Shown piece by piece: positions 1 through 9,323 of a stretch of DNA of 64,000 nucleotides; within the stretch, counting starts at the first letter, position 1, and the number at the start of each line of letters is the position of its first letter. The stretch is from Streptomyces nymphaeiformis. GTDB lineage: Bacteria; Actinomycetota; Actinomycetes; Streptomycetales; Streptomycetaceae. Below the pieces are notes generated by a model. The model saw only the letters and a program-made list of their open reading frames with translations. It was not told the DNA's origin and made no database searches. Position numbers and translations under genes: made by a program. The stretch lies in contig NZ_JACHJY010000010.1 of NCBI RefSeq assembly GCF_014203895.1, positions 423,001 through 487,000 on the forward strand, in the 5' to 3' direction.

Positions 1-503
1 AGCCGGGTGTCGATCGCCTTCCACTTGCCGTCGTAGCCGAGGAAGTTGACCGGCTCGTTGTAGTGGCGGGTCGTGAAAGTGCCGTCGGGATTGGCGAACG
101 TACGCGCATCAGCGGCCCGCTTGCCGGGCACTTCCGTACTGGCCTTGGGGTCGAAGCCCTTGGGAGCGGCCCGGCGAGGCGACGGGACCTTGACGTAGGA
201 GGGCAGTGGCGTCTTGGGCGCCTTGCCCAACTTCAGCCGCGTGGTGCCCGAGTCGGGCGCGAGTTCGCCGGGCGCCTTCAACGCGCCGCCGTGGCCTCCG
301 GACGCGGCTGCATCCGTGGCGTCGCCGGAGGCGCTGTGCCCGCGCCCGCGGGCTGACCCCCAGCCCTGTTCGGGTATTGCGCCGGCGCCTGGGCCGGATC
401 TCGCTGCAGACCAGCGGCCGACGGCCGCGGCTGCCTGCTCCGTGCCCGCGAGCACGGTCATGGTGATCGCCATGGATATGACGAGTGGACGGGTGATACG
501 CAC
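1..503 (-). CDS. Secreted RHS/DNRLRE-like protein, N-terminal part (cut by window edge)
   Basis: About 167 codons are visible; the rest lies beyond position 1. The proposed GTG start at 503 follows a GGGGG stretch and gives VRITRPLVISMAITMTVLAG, a basic start and hydrophobic core followed by AAAA, as in a Sec signal peptide. A low-complexity Gly/Ala/Ser linker follows. The last visible residues, roughly 'ARTFANPDGTFTTRHYNEPV' then 'NFLGYDGKWKAIDTR', are the kind of beta-rich motif seen near the N-terminus of large Streptomyces RHS-repeat or DNRLRE-domain surface proteins (family recognition from memory). I infer a large exported, possibly polymorphic-toxin-like protein. Without the C-terminus the activity cannot be named. 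Confidence 0.6.
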   Translation of the reverse strand, partial: MRITRPLVISMAITMTVLAGTEQAAAAVGRWSAARSGPGAGAIPEQGWGSARGRGHSASGDATDAAASGGHGGALKAPGELAPDSGTTRLKLGKAPKTPLPSYVKVPSPRRAAPKGFDPKASTEVPGKRAADARTFANPDGTFTTRHYNEPVNFLGYDGKWKAIDTR

Positions 504-1032
504 CGCTATTGCCCCCACAGGATTGATCAGTCGGGGCAGTCCTATCCGGACTCACAGGCAGCTCACAAATATTGCCCAGAATCCGACAGGTCGGATCCCG
601 AGCAACTGGACTGGCCATTCCGGAAATAGGGCTACTAACTTGGCGAATCATTACTCGTGGGCCCCTGGGATGTGATGCGGATCACCGCTCACCACTCACC
701 AGTTGGCGGCCTTTCAGCCATGTCGAGCGGCGGCGGGGTGTCCTCCGGCGCGGGCGGCACCACCTGCTTCTCAGCCGCGAAGTGGCAGGCCGAGGGGTGG
801 GCCGCCGGGCCCGTGTGGCTGCGGAAGGCCTCTGGGACGGCCAGCAGGGGGGACTTCGTCCGCCCGCGACGCTCTCCTCGGCCCACAGGCGCAGGTCCTG
901 ACGGACTTCGGGGACGTCACAGGCCCGCAGGTGAGTAGTCGCCATGCCCGGCACGACGACTGCGCCTGCCGCAGGCAGCCCCGTCCCCAGCGACGGCCGT
1001 CACCTCGCCGAACCCGGCGGGGCCTATGCGTG
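504..1032. other. Long region without a convincing gene
   Basis: Several open frames cross this 529-bp stretch on both strands, but none has a ribosome binding site, recognisable domain or consistent codon bias. Base composition is less uniform than in the core genes. It sits between the start of a secreted-protein gene and decayed coding remnants, so it may itself be decayed accessory DNA. It also holds the promoter side of the gene at 1-503, but I could not pick out clear -10 and -35 elements. Confidence 0.4.
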
Positions 1033-1239
1033 TACGCGGCCGTCGACGAGCGGGTGTACTGGCAGGCGACGCCTGAGGAGACGGTCCTGACCTCGAAGCG
1101 GACGCACAGCCCGGTGTCGGTGCGGGCGTTCGTGTTCGACCACGTGCAGCTCAAGGTCTTGCCCACCCGGGCCGCCGTCGAGGTGTTGAACGCCTTGTCG
1201 CTCCACAGCAGCGTCACCGGCGCGCTGCGACGGCCCTGA
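1033..1239 (+). pseudogene. Possible decayed coding fragment
   Basis: The frame ending in TGA at 1237-1239 has almost all third positions G or C from about 1060 on, typical of real Streptomyces coding sequence. It reads in part 'SVRAFVFDHVQLKVLPTRAA'. No start codon with a ribosome binding site is apparent and I recognise no family. The next frame opens immediately into ALF-like sequence, so this may be the upstream part of the same decayed gene in another frame, or a separate remnant. Low certainty. Confidence 0.25.
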
Positions 1240-1850
1240 AGACCGCGACCAGCGCCGCCGCCGATGCCATCAAGGATTCCCAGTCCGTCGCCGAGGAGGC
1301 TCGGACCGCCGTCAGGCTGGCGGATGAGGCGGAGAAGCTGGCCAAGACCGCCAAGACCCAGGCGGACGAGGCCGACAAGGAGGCCGTGAAGGCCCTCGCC
1401 GCCGCCGCGAAGGCGGTCGGCTTCGCCCACGTCACCGCCCAGGCCGCCGTGGACGCGGGCAACGCCGCCGTACAGGTCGCCAAGCCCGCCGACGACGCGA
1501 TCCAGCTCGGCTCGCCGTACGTCACCACCGATTCGGCCGCCAGCCTCGTCGCGCTGACCGGGCAGGCGTCCAAGACGATCGCCGACCAGCAGAGGGCCGT
1601 TGCCGACGTCCACGCCCAGAACGCGCAGGCAGAGGCCACGACCGCCCCGAGCATCGCCGATCAGGCGTCCGGCGACGCGAAGCTCGTCTACCAGTACGCG
1701 GCCAACGCCGCTGGACACGCGGTCACCGCCCACGGCTACTCCAAGGAGGCCCTCGGTTACACAACCGACGCCGCGGCGGCGGCCGCGAAGACCGCGGCGT
1801 CACTGGCCTGCACCGTCGAGTGCGACCGCAAGGCCGCGGGGCGTGCCGAA
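1224..1850 (+). pseudogene. ALF-repeat toxin-like protein fragment
   Basis: The frame shows a long Ala-rich helical segment, for example 'ALKTATSAAADAIKDSQSVA', 'QAAVDAGNAAVQVAKPADDA' and 'SYVTTDS'-like stretches, then 'LACTVECDRKAAGRAEG'. This composition and order match, from memory, the helical region of Streptomyces ALF-repeat proteins, which are large exported proteins often ending in a toxin domain. There is no proper start, and both the upstream ALF repeats and any downstream toxin domain are missing. The frame degrades after about 1850. I therefore call it a truncated remnant. The other reading is a short real protein starting at GTG 1386, but nothing supports that start. Confidence 0.5.
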
Positions 1851-1884
1851 GGTGCGCGTCGGGAACGAGGGCCCGACGCAGCGG

Positions 1885-1913
1885 AAACCCCGTCAGGCGA
1901 CCAGACGGGGTTT
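1885..1913 (+). terminator. Hairpin terminator
   Basis: Perfect 10-bp stem AAACCCCGTC/GACGGGGTTT with a 9-nt loop, followed by a short T/C-rich run. It lies directly after the ALF-like remnant, which suggests that the remnant's 3' end is close to its original position. Confidence 0.6.
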
Positions 1914-2087
1914 CTTCGTCGTCCTCGCTCGACGGGGCCAGGATCCCGAGAGGGACCCGGAGGTCAGCACCGATCCAGCACGACGCACCCGAACGGGCCG
2001 GAACGGACGCCAGCGGAAGTCAGCACCAGGTCAGCACCAGCGCGTCCCCGCTCGATTTGTCTCACGCGGTCCGAGCCTGTGACCTGC

Positions 2088-2276
2088 ATGTTTGTGCGGG
2101 ATGGCGCTGTATGGTACGTGGCGCCCTCCCATTTGGAGAACATCTGGCTCCGGACGAAGCGCTACGACGCCAACGGCAAGGTCAGGAGCGGTACGGGCGG
2201 CGTCTGCTACGTCTACTGGCCGGCCAGGCCCACACCGGACCAGCGGCACGCACTGCAGGCGCTCGGCCTGGATTGA
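2088..2276 (+). CDS. Small hypothetical protein
   Basis: A 62-residue protein from ATG 2088, or three residues longer from GTG 2079, starting MFVRDGAVWYVAPSHLENIW and ending 'PDQRHALQALGLD'. It is rich in aromatic and charged residues, unlike the Arg/Pro-rich out-of-frame translations nearby, which argues for real coding. There is no strong ribosome binding site and I recognise no family. The DNA just upstream repeats 'GTCAGCACC' three times (about 1961-2039). Because it lies between a decayed toxin gene and gltX, it could be the tail of a larger lost gene. Confidence 0.4.
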   Translation: MFVRDGAVWYVAPSHLENIWLRTKRYDANGKVRSGTGGVCYVYWPARPTPDQRHALQALGLD

Positions 2277-2336
2277 CGATGCCGCCGGGGGGCGGGGTGA
2301 TCCGGAGGGGCGTCCGGCGTCGGTACCGTGGGGTGT

Positions 2337-3767
2337 ATGTCCACTGCTCCGGTTCGTGTTCGTTTCGCCCCGTCCCCGACCGGCATGTTCCATGTCGGTG
2401 GTGCACGGTCCGCTCTCTACAACTGGGCCGTGGCCCGACAGTCCGGCGGCACCTTCGTGCTGCGGATCGAGGACACCGACGCGGCGCGGAACAAGCCGGA
2501 GTGGATCGACGGGATCGTCAACGCGCTTTCCGCGATCGGCATTCATGACGAGGACCCGGCTTTCGAGGGGCCGTATTTCCAGTCGCACAACGCCGATCGG
2601 CACCGCGAGGCGGCTCTGGAGCTCTTCGCGGCCGGGCGTGCGTACTACTGCGACTGCACCCGGGAGCAGCTGAGGGAGCGCACCGGGTCGGAGCACCTCG
2701 GGTACGACGGGTTCTGCCGGGAGCGGGGGCTCACCTTCGAGGAGGGCCGGGCACTGCGGTTCCGGACGCCGGACGAGGGCGAGACCGTGGTGGTCGACCT
2801 CATCCGCGGGGAGCCGGCGTTTCCGAACGGTGCGATCGAGGATTTCGTGATCGCCCGTGGTGACGGGTCACCGGTCTTTCTGATCGCCAACGTCGTCGAC
2901 GACCTGGACGAGGGCATCACGCAGGTCATCCGTGGCGAGGAGCACCTGTCGAACACGCCCAAGCAGCAGCTGCTGTGGGAGGCGCTCGGCGCCGAGCCGC
3001 CCGTGTGGGCGCACCTGCCGGTGATCGTGAACGAGAAGCGGCAGAAGCTGTCCAAGCGCCGCGACAAGGTCGCGCTTGAGGACTATCTCGCCGAGGGCTT
3101 CCTGCCCGAGGCGATGGTGAACTACCTCATGCTCCTCGGGTGGGGTCCCGGCGACGACCGGGAGATCATGCCGCACGACGAGCTGGAGCAGCTCTTCCGG
3201 ATCGAGGACGTCAACACCGCGCCCGCCTTCTTCGACGTGAAGAAGCTGACGGCGTTCAACGGCGACTACATCCGTGCGCTCTCGCCGGAGCAGTTCGCCA
3301 ACGCCTGCGCGCCGTGGCTCGTCGCCCCGTACGCGCCGTGGGGCCCGGAGGCGTTCGACAAGGACGTCTTCGAGGCGGTGGCGCCGCTGGCCCAGACCCG
3401 GCTGGCCCTGCTGTCGGAGATCACCGGCTACGTGGACTTCCTGTTCCTCGACGAGCCGGTACGGGACGAGGCGTCGTGGAGCAAGGCGATGAAGGCCGGC
3501 GCCGGCGATGTCCTGTCCGACGCCCGTGCCGAGCTGGCCGCCGTAGCGGACTGGAAGGCGGACGACCTGAAGGCCGTCCTGCTCGCCGTCGGCGAGAAGC
3601 ACGGCCTCAAGCTCGGCAAGGCCCAGGCGCCGATCCGCGTCGCGGTGACCGGCCGGACGATCGGGCTCCCGCTGTTCGAGTCCATGGAGCTGCTCGGCCG
3701 TGACCGCGTACTGGCCCGTCTCGATGCCGCGGCCAGGTCGTCGTCCGTCGATGAGGAATCCCTGTAG
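2337..3767 (+). CDS. gltX: Glutamyl-tRNA synthetase
   Basis: Class I aminoacyl-tRNA synthetase that charges tRNA(Glu) with glutamate in the cytoplasm. The 476-residue protein has the Rossmann-fold entry VRVRFAPSPTGMFHVGGARS, in which HVGG is the HIGH motif, then LRIEDTD. The KMSKS-type loop is KLSKR at about residues 237-241. The C-terminal half is the expected helical anticodon-binding region. I chose ATG 2337 over GTG 2328 because it places the protein start next to the conserved VRVRFAPSPTG. The gene stands alone. From memory, the usual Streptomyces GluRS reads PSPTGNPHVGLVRTALFNWA here, so this protein looks divergent and may be a second GluRS rather than the housekeeping copy. Confidence 0.9.
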   Translation: MSTAPVRVRFAPSPTGMFHVGGARSALYNWAVARQSGGTFVLRIEDTDAARNKPEWIDGIVNALSAIGIHDEDPAFEGPYFQSHNADRHREAALELFAAGRAYYCDCTREQLRERTGSEHLGYDGFCRERGLTFEEGRALRFRTPDEGETVVVDLIRGEPAFPNGAIEDFVIARGDGSPVFLIANVVDDLDEGITQVIRGEEHLSNTPKQQLLWEALGAEPPVWAHLPVIVNEKRQKLSKRRDKVALEDYLAEGFLPEAMVNYLMLLGWGPGDDREIMPHDELEQLFRIEDVNTAPAFFDVKKLTAFNGDYIRALSPEQFANACAPWLVAPYAPWGPEAFDKDVFEAVAPLAQTRLALLSEITGYVDFLFLDEPVRDEASWSKAMKAGAGDVLSDARAELAAVADWKADDLKAVLLAVGEKHGLKLGKAQAPIRVAVTGRTIGLPLFESMELLGRDRVLARLDAAARSSSVDEESL

Positions 3768-3796
3768 GCCGAACGCCGCCTCTGCCCCCCGGCCGT

Positions 3797-3816
3797 GACC
3801 GTCGGTCCTGACGGTC
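3797..3816 (+). terminator. Candidate gltX terminator
   Basis: Stem GACCGTC/GACGGTC with a 6-nt loop, 30 bp after the gltX stop and followed by a G-rich run rather than a U tract. Modest support. Confidence 0.4.
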
Positions 3817-4016
3817 GGGGAGGGGGTCGGTACCGATCCGGCGCCGACGTGGTCTCCGGCACACCCCGGGGCCGCCGCCCCTGTTCCCGACCGCCCGTTG
3901 CCCGCCTGGCGCAAGGCCCCGGACGTCCCCGGGATCGGCCGGGGCGGCGCCGCGGCCCGTCGGACGTGACCCACGTCTCTACCCCCGGGCCGCCCCCGTG
4001 GCGCAAGGTGGTCGCC

Positions 4017-4163
4017 ATGACCTCCACCACCCATTCCCGCCTCCTCACCCGCGTACGGACGGGCGGCCCCCGTGACGACGGTCCCAAGGTCCTGGAGCAC
4101 GTCCTCGGCTGGACCCTGGTCGTCCTGCTCGCCGTCCTCGTCACCCGGGCCGGCCTCATGTGA
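4017..4163 (+). CDS. Small single-pass membrane protein
   Basis: A 48-residue protein, MTSTTHSRLLTRVRTGGPRD then one hydrophobic segment 'LGWTLVVLLAVLVTRAGLM' that runs to the C-terminus. I chose ATG 4017 because the longer in-frame extension to 3795 is Arg/Pro/Gly-rich and looks non-coding. AAGGTGG lies about 8 nt upstream as a possible ribosome binding site. It precedes the acyl-CoA dehydrogenase gene by about 120 bp on the same strand. Function unknown; the topology suggests a tail-anchored membrane peptide. Confidence 0.55.
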   Translation: MTSTTHSRLLTRVRTGGPRDDGPKVLEHVLGWTLVVLLAVLVTRAGLM

Positions 4164-4284
4164 CGTGGCGCCGATGAACCGGCAACCGTGTGGATCCGCC
4201 CCGGCCGGGTGATCCTCCGGTACGGAACGGGCATACTCCCCCCGATCGCCGCGCCCCGCGCCCGGCAGGGAGGAGCGTCCGGCC

Positions 4285-5457
<1,173 letters not shown>

Positions 5458-5656
5458 CGCGCACCGTGCGGTCCGCCCACACCGGTCCGGCGGCCAGCCG
5501 GGTCCACTCCTGGTCCCGGTGGCCGGGCAGCGTGCGGCCCTGGCTGGCCCAGAGGGAGAGCACGTCCCGGTAGATGGGCGGGTCGGCGGGGGCGGGGGGC
5601 TTCACCTGCGCCTGAGCCTGAGCCGGCCCGTGCAGCTGAGCCTGTCCGTACGCCCG

Positions 5657-5686
5657 TGTCTGTGTCTGTGTCTGTGTCTGTGCCTG
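5657..5686. repeat. TGTCTG hexanucleotide microsatellite
   Basis: Four perfect TGTCTG units and a fifth TGCCTG variant, inside the gene 5420-5911, where the minus strand encodes alternating Gln and Thr. The unit is a multiple of three, so copy changes would alter linker length without a frameshift. Confidence 0.85.
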
Positions 5687-6010
5687 AACCTGCCCATGCG
5701 CCTGTGCCTGTCCCTGCGCCGGTACGGGGACCGGGACCGGGGTCGAGACCGGTGCGGGGGCCGGGACCGGTGCGGGAGCCGGGGTCGGCACGGCGGCCGG
5801 TGCAGGCGTCGCCGCCGGGAGCGCCTGCGACTGCGGAACCGATTCTTCACCGCGCGGTTCGGCCTGCCGGTGCCGACCGTAACCGCTGGGAGTGGTGTAC
5901 AGCGTGGTCATACCGGGACCAACGCGCCCCGGCGGCCGGGGTCACCGCCGAGCGGATTCGAGCGGCAGTTCGCCCGGTACCCGGTGCGCGGCTCTGGCCC
6001 CCCGGGCTAT

Positions 6011-6029
6011 ATCTGACGTACCGTCAGAT
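6011..6029. promoter_or_regulatory. Operator-like palindrome, TetR-type
   Basis: ATCTGACG-TAC-CGTCAGAT: perfect 8-bp arms around a 3-bp centre, 27 bp upstream of the GTG start at 6056. Size and symmetry fit a TetR-family operator. The same core, TCTGACG-N3-CGTCAGA, recurs at 47665-47681 ahead of the DUF35/thiolase-like pair, so the two operons probably share a regulator that is not encoded here. Confidence 0.65.
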
Positions 6030-6055
6030 CCCACTCGCCGCTCAGGAGGACAGCC

Positions 6056-7177
6056 GTGGACGACGACCGGCCCGTCTCGCTCGACGAATACCCCGTGCAC
6101 CAGGCACCGCTCTCGATGAAGCACCACGTCAGCGGCGATCGGAACGCCTACGACCGGTGCATCTTCCACGTCTTCGACCACAGCGGCCGCGCCCTGCTCA
6201 TCGCCGGCCTCGGCGTCTACCCCAACACCGGGGTCGTCGACGCCTACGCCACCCTGCGCACCGGCGACCGGCTGCACGCCGTCCGCGCCTCCGACGCCCT
6301 CGGCGACGACCGGATGCACCTCTCCGTCGGGCCGCTGACCATCACCGTCGACGAACCCCTCAAGCGCCTCGGCCTGCACTGCGAGGCCGACCCCGACGAC
6401 CCCGACGGGCTCTCCTTCGACCTCGCCTGGACCGGCGACTTCCCCGCCGTCTGGGAGCCCCACCACACCCAGCGGCACGGAGGCAGGCTCACCCTCGAAG
6501 GCCGCCGCTTCGTCCAGGCCGGGCACTGCGCGGGCACCATCAGGGCCGGCGGCGAGGAGTTCACCGTCACCGCGGGGGAGTGGACCGGCACCCGCGACCG
6601 CAGCTGGGGAGTCCGCCCCCTGCCCGGCGAGGAGCCCGGCCGTGCCGCCGAGTTCCGCCCCGAGGGCTTCCACTGGCTCTGGATCCCGATGCGCTTCGAG
6701 GACCGCTTCCTCATGGTCATCGCCCAGGAGGACGCCGACGGCTACCGCACCCTCAACGAGGCCCTCCTCGTGCGGAACGGCCACCGCGACACCCAACTCG
6801 GCTGGCCCCGCACCGAGATCGCGTACCGCCCCGGCACCCGCCACCCCGAGCGGGCCACGGTCCACCTGACGGACCCGGCCGGAAAACCCCTGGAGATAGG
6901 CGTCGAGATCCTCGCCTCCTCACCGCTCGCCGTCGGCGCCGGCTACCCGCCCGCCACCGACTGGCAGCACGGGACCTGGCAGGGCCGCGACTGGACCGAC
7001 CGCCGCGTCTACGACCTCTCCGACCCCGCAGCCCACCCCATGGCCGCCTACGGCGTCACCGACCACGCCGCCCGCTTCACCCTCGACGGCCGTACCGGCT
7101 ACGGCATCTTCGAGCACGGCTCCTTCGGCCGCCACGACCCCAGCGGCTTCGCCGACCACACCTCGACAGCCAACTGA
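6056..7177 (+). CDS. CrtC/hydroxyneurosporene-synthase-like lipocalin-fold protein
   Basis: 373 residues from GTG 6056, with a strong AGGAGGA ribosome binding site. The sequence is beta-rich with many Trp and Asp residues, for example 'CIFHVFDHSGRALLIAGLGV', 'FHWLWIPMRFEDRFLMVIAQ' and 'RSWGVRP'. I recognise the actinobacterial family often found beside acyl-CoA dehydrogenases and phosphotransferase-like proteins, distantly related to CrtC-type lipocalin proteins; no reaction is firmly established for it. The stop is 10 bp before the next start, so the two genes form an operon behind the palindrome at 6011-6029. I infer a role in lipid or steroid-like acyl metabolism. Confidence 0.6.
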   Translation: MDDDRPVSLDEYPVHQAPLSMKHHVSGDRNAYDRCIFHVFDHSGRALLIAGLGVYPNTGVVDAYATLRTGDRLHAVRASDALGDDRMHLSVGPLTITVDEPLKRLGLHCEADPDDPDGLSFDLAWTGDFPAVWEPHHTQRHGGRLTLEGRRFVQAGHCAGTIRAGGEEFTVTAGEWTGTRDRSWGVRPLPGEEPGRAAEFRPEGFHWLWIPMRFEDRFLMVIAQEDADGYRTLNEALLVRNGHRDTQLGWPRTEIAYRPGTRHPERATVHLTDPAGKPLEIGVEILASSPLAVGAGYPPATDWQHGTWQGRDWTDRRVYDLSDPAAHPMAAYGVTDHAARFTLDGRTGYGIFEHGSFGRHDPSGFADHTSTAN

Positions 7178-7187
7178 GGAGGCCGAT

Positions 7188-8279
7188 GTGGCCACCGCGC
7201 CCCGCCCCCGCACCACCACCCGCGACCCCGAGGAGCTCGGCCGGCGGCTCGCCGCCTGGCTGGACCGGCACCTGCCCGGAGCCCGGGTCACCGGCCTCGC
7301 CGCGCCCGGCTCGAACGGCATGTCCAGCGAGACCCTGCTCTTCGACGTCGACCATCCGGACGCACCCGTACGGGGCTGCGCCCTGCGGCTGGCCGCCGAC
7401 CCCGCCGCGTACACCGTCTTCCCCGTCTACGACATGGCGCGCCAGCACCGGGTCATGCGGCTCGTCGGCGAGCACACCGACGTCCCGGTGCCGCGCGTGC
7501 TCTGGCTGGAGGAGGACCCCGAACCGCTCGGCGCCCCCTTCTTCGTGATGGCCCGCGCCGAGGGCCGCGTACCGCCGGACGTCATGCCCTACACGTACGA
7601 GGGGAACTGGCTGCACGCCGCCACCGACGCCGAACGCGACCTCCTGGAGGCCGAGTCCGTCTCCGTACTGGCCAGGCTGCACGACCAGTTCCCCGCGAAG
7701 GAGGCCGAGTTCCTGCTGCCCGAGGGCACCGGGAGCCCGCTGCGGCGGCACGTCGACGCCCAACGCGCCTATTACGCCTGGGTGGTGGAGGGGATCGCGC
7801 CCTCGCCGCTCATCGAGTCGGCCTTCGCCTGGCTGGAGGAGCACTGGCCGGCCGACGAGGGCCCGGCCGTCCTCGGCTGGGGCGACGCGCGCATCGGGAA
7901 CATCGTCTACGACGGATTCACGCCCGCCGCCGTCCTCGACTGGGAGATGGCCTCGTACGTCCCCCGCGAGGTCGACCTCGGCTGGACGGTCTATCTGCAC
8001 CGCTTCTTCCAGGACCTGACCGTCGGCTTCGGCCAGCCCGGGCTCCCCGGCTTCCTGCGGCGCGACGCGGTCGAGCGGCGGTACGCGGAACTGACCGGGC
8101 ACACCCCGCGCGACATGGAGTTCCACACGCTCTACGCGGCGCTGCGGCACGCGATCGTGATGCTCAGGATCGCGTACCGCCAGGCCCACTTCGGAGAGGT
8201 CGAGGTGCCCGGCGACCCGGACGCCCTGATCCTGCACCACGCCACGCTCGCGGCGATGGTGCGGGGAACCTACTGGTAG
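7188..8279 (+). CDS. Phosphotransferase (APH) family protein
   Basis: 363 residues with an aminoglycoside-phosphotransferase/choline-kinase fold. The catalytic loop reads 'VLGWGDARIGNIVYD', with Trp where the family usually has His before Gly-Asp. The metal-binding segment is 'AAVLDWEMASYVPREVDLGW'. An N-terminal ATP-site region follows 'APGSNGMSSETLLFDVD'. The GTG start at 7188 comes just after AGGAGG. An ATG at 7186 is out of frame. Proteins of this branch often sit beside acyl-CoA dehydrogenases (FadE-type N-terminal kinase-like domains), as here, so the substrate is more likely a hydroxylated lipid or CoA-related metabolite than an antibiotic. It shares an operon with 6056-7177. Confidence 0.8.
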   Translation: MATAPRPRTTTRDPEELGRRLAAWLDRHLPGARVTGLAAPGSNGMSSETLLFDVDHPDAPVRGCALRLAADPAAYTVFPVYDMARQHRVMRLVGEHTDVPVPRVLWLEEDPEPLGAPFFVMARAEGRVPPDVMPYTYEGNWLHAATDAERDLLEAESVSVLARLHDQFPAKEAEFLLPEGTGSPLRRHVDAQRAYYAWVVEGIAPSPLIESAFAWLEEHWPADEGPAVLGWGDARIGNIVYDGFTPAAVLDWEMASYVPREVDLGWTVYLHRFFQDLTVGFGQPGLPGFLRRDAVERRYAELTGHTPRDMEFHTLYAALRHAIVMLRIAYRQAHFGEVEVPGDPDALILHHATLAAMVRGTYW

Positions 8280-8288
8280 CCGAGGGAC

Positions 8289-8657
8289 TCAGGCCGCGCG
8301 CCGCATCTGCGGCACCCGGATCGGACGCGAGCCCGGACCGCCGACGTGCGAGAAGGGCTGCGTGCGCCAGTCGAGCCCCTGGGGGAGCGTCAGGAGCAGT
8401 GCGGTGTCCTGCTCCTGGACGCCCAGGACGTCGTCGGCGGGGCGGGCCTCGGAGGCCGAGAGGCCCGTGCCCTGGCAGACCGTCAGGACGAAGGGGTTCC
8501 ACGGCGTCGGGCAGAGCGCGTGCTCCGGCAGCGCGTCCTCGTCCGCGAGCAGCGCGATGGGCTGCTCGCACTCCGGGCAGACCACCCGGAACATCTCAAA
8601 GGTGTCGTACGCGTCGAGCTCGTCGGACGTGTCGACCGATTCAACAGGCTCCTGCAT
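8289..8657 (-). CDS. Hypothetical zinc-ribbon-like protein
   Basis: 122 residues from ATG 8657 with a GGGGGAG ribosome binding site. After an acidic N-terminus MQEPVESVDTSDELDAYDTF comes 'VVCPECEQPIALLADEDALP' with further Cys residues in 'HALCPTPWNPFVLTVCQG'. The CxxC pair and two later Cys residues could bind one zinc ion. The C-terminal third is basic and lacks a known motif. It is transcribed divergently from the Lrp regulator gene at 8883 across an intergenic region with a 16-bp palindrome. I do not recognise a named family. The stop lies 9 bp from that of the convergent gene ending at 8279. Confidence 0.7.
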   Translation of the reverse strand: MQEPVESVDTSDELDAYDTFEMFRVVCPECEQPIALLADEDALPEHALCPTPWNPFVLTVCQGTGLSASEARPADDVLGVQEQDTALLLTLPQGLDWRTQPFSHVGGPGSRPIRVPQMRRAA

Positions 8658-8722
8658 TGGGATTCTCCCCCTCGGCTGGGTCGGCCGGATCTGTGCGGCC
8701 TCGACCACAGCAAGCACTTCCC

Positions 8723-8738
8723 ATGCGGAACTCCGCAT
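8723..8738. promoter_or_regulatory. Palindrome between divergent genes, candidate Lrp operator
   Basis: ATGCGGA-AC-TCCGCAT, 7-bp perfect arms. It lies between the divergent starts at 8657 and 8883, where an Lrp/AsnC regulator would be expected to bind its own control region. Assignment to that regulator is inference. Confidence 0.5.
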
Positions 8739-8882
8739 AACCGTGAGGCGGCACCCCGGGCCCGGCGCAAACCTGTGGCGTTCGTCACATGCCCGTCGCA
8801 GGTGCCCCGTGACCGCCCATAGCGCCCTATAAGCGCCGCCCCCGACTGTGCCCCCGCCCGCGCGGAGCACTAGGGTCACCGC

Positions 8883-9323
8883 ATGGAGGAGCTGGATCGT
8901 CAGATCGTTGAGTTGCTCGTCAAGGACGGGCGCATGAGCTACACCGACCTGGGCAAGGCCACGGGCCTGTCCACGTCGGCGGTGCATCAGCGCGTCCGCC
9001 GCCTGGAGCAGCGCGGTGTCATCCGCGGCTATGCCGCCGTCGTCGACCCGGAGGCCGTGGGCCTGCCGCTCACCGCGTTCATCTCGGTCAAACCCTTCGA
9101 CCCCAGCGCCCCCGACGACACCCCGGACCGGCTCGCCGACATCCCGGAGATCGAGGCCTGCCACAGCGTCGCGGGTGACGAGAACTACATCCTCAAGGTC
9201 CGCGTCGCCACCCCGCTGGAGCTGGAGCACCTGCTCACCCGCATCCGCACCCAGGCCGGGGTCTCCAGCCGCACGACCGTCGTCCTCTCCACGCCGTACG
9301 AGGCCAGGCCGCCCCGCATCTGA
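8883..9323 (+). CDS. Lrp/AsnC family transcriptional regulator
   Basis: 146 residues, the standard size. Residues about 1-50 form the winged helix (MEELDRQIVELLVKDGRMSY, then 'TDLGKATGLSTSAVHQRVRR'), and the remainder is the RAM ligand-binding and oligomerisation domain with 'CHSVAGDENYILKVRV'. These proteins form dimers to octamers that sense amino acids or small metabolites. A -10-like TAGGGT at 8871-8876 lies 7 bp from the ATG, suggesting a leaderless mRNA. The neighbours are the divergent zinc-ribbon-like gene and the amidohydrolase downstream; the palindrome at 8723-8738 is a plausible own operator. Effector unknown. Confidence 0.93.
   Translation: MEELDRQIVELLVKDGRMSYTDLGKATGLSTSAVHQRVRRLEQRGVIRGYAAVVDPEAVGLPLTAFISVKPFDPSAPDDTPDRLADIPEIEACHSVAGDENYILKVRVATPLELEHLLTRIRTQAGVSSRTTVVLSTPYEARPPRI

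Noticed and set aside
5657..5686. Phase-variation switch
   Set aside because: The unit is 6 bp, a multiple of three, so copy changes cannot switch the reading frame.
7188..8279. Aminoglycoside resistance kinase
   Set aside because: The APH-like fold is shared with lipid-associated kinase-like proteins, and the context is acyl-CoA metabolism.
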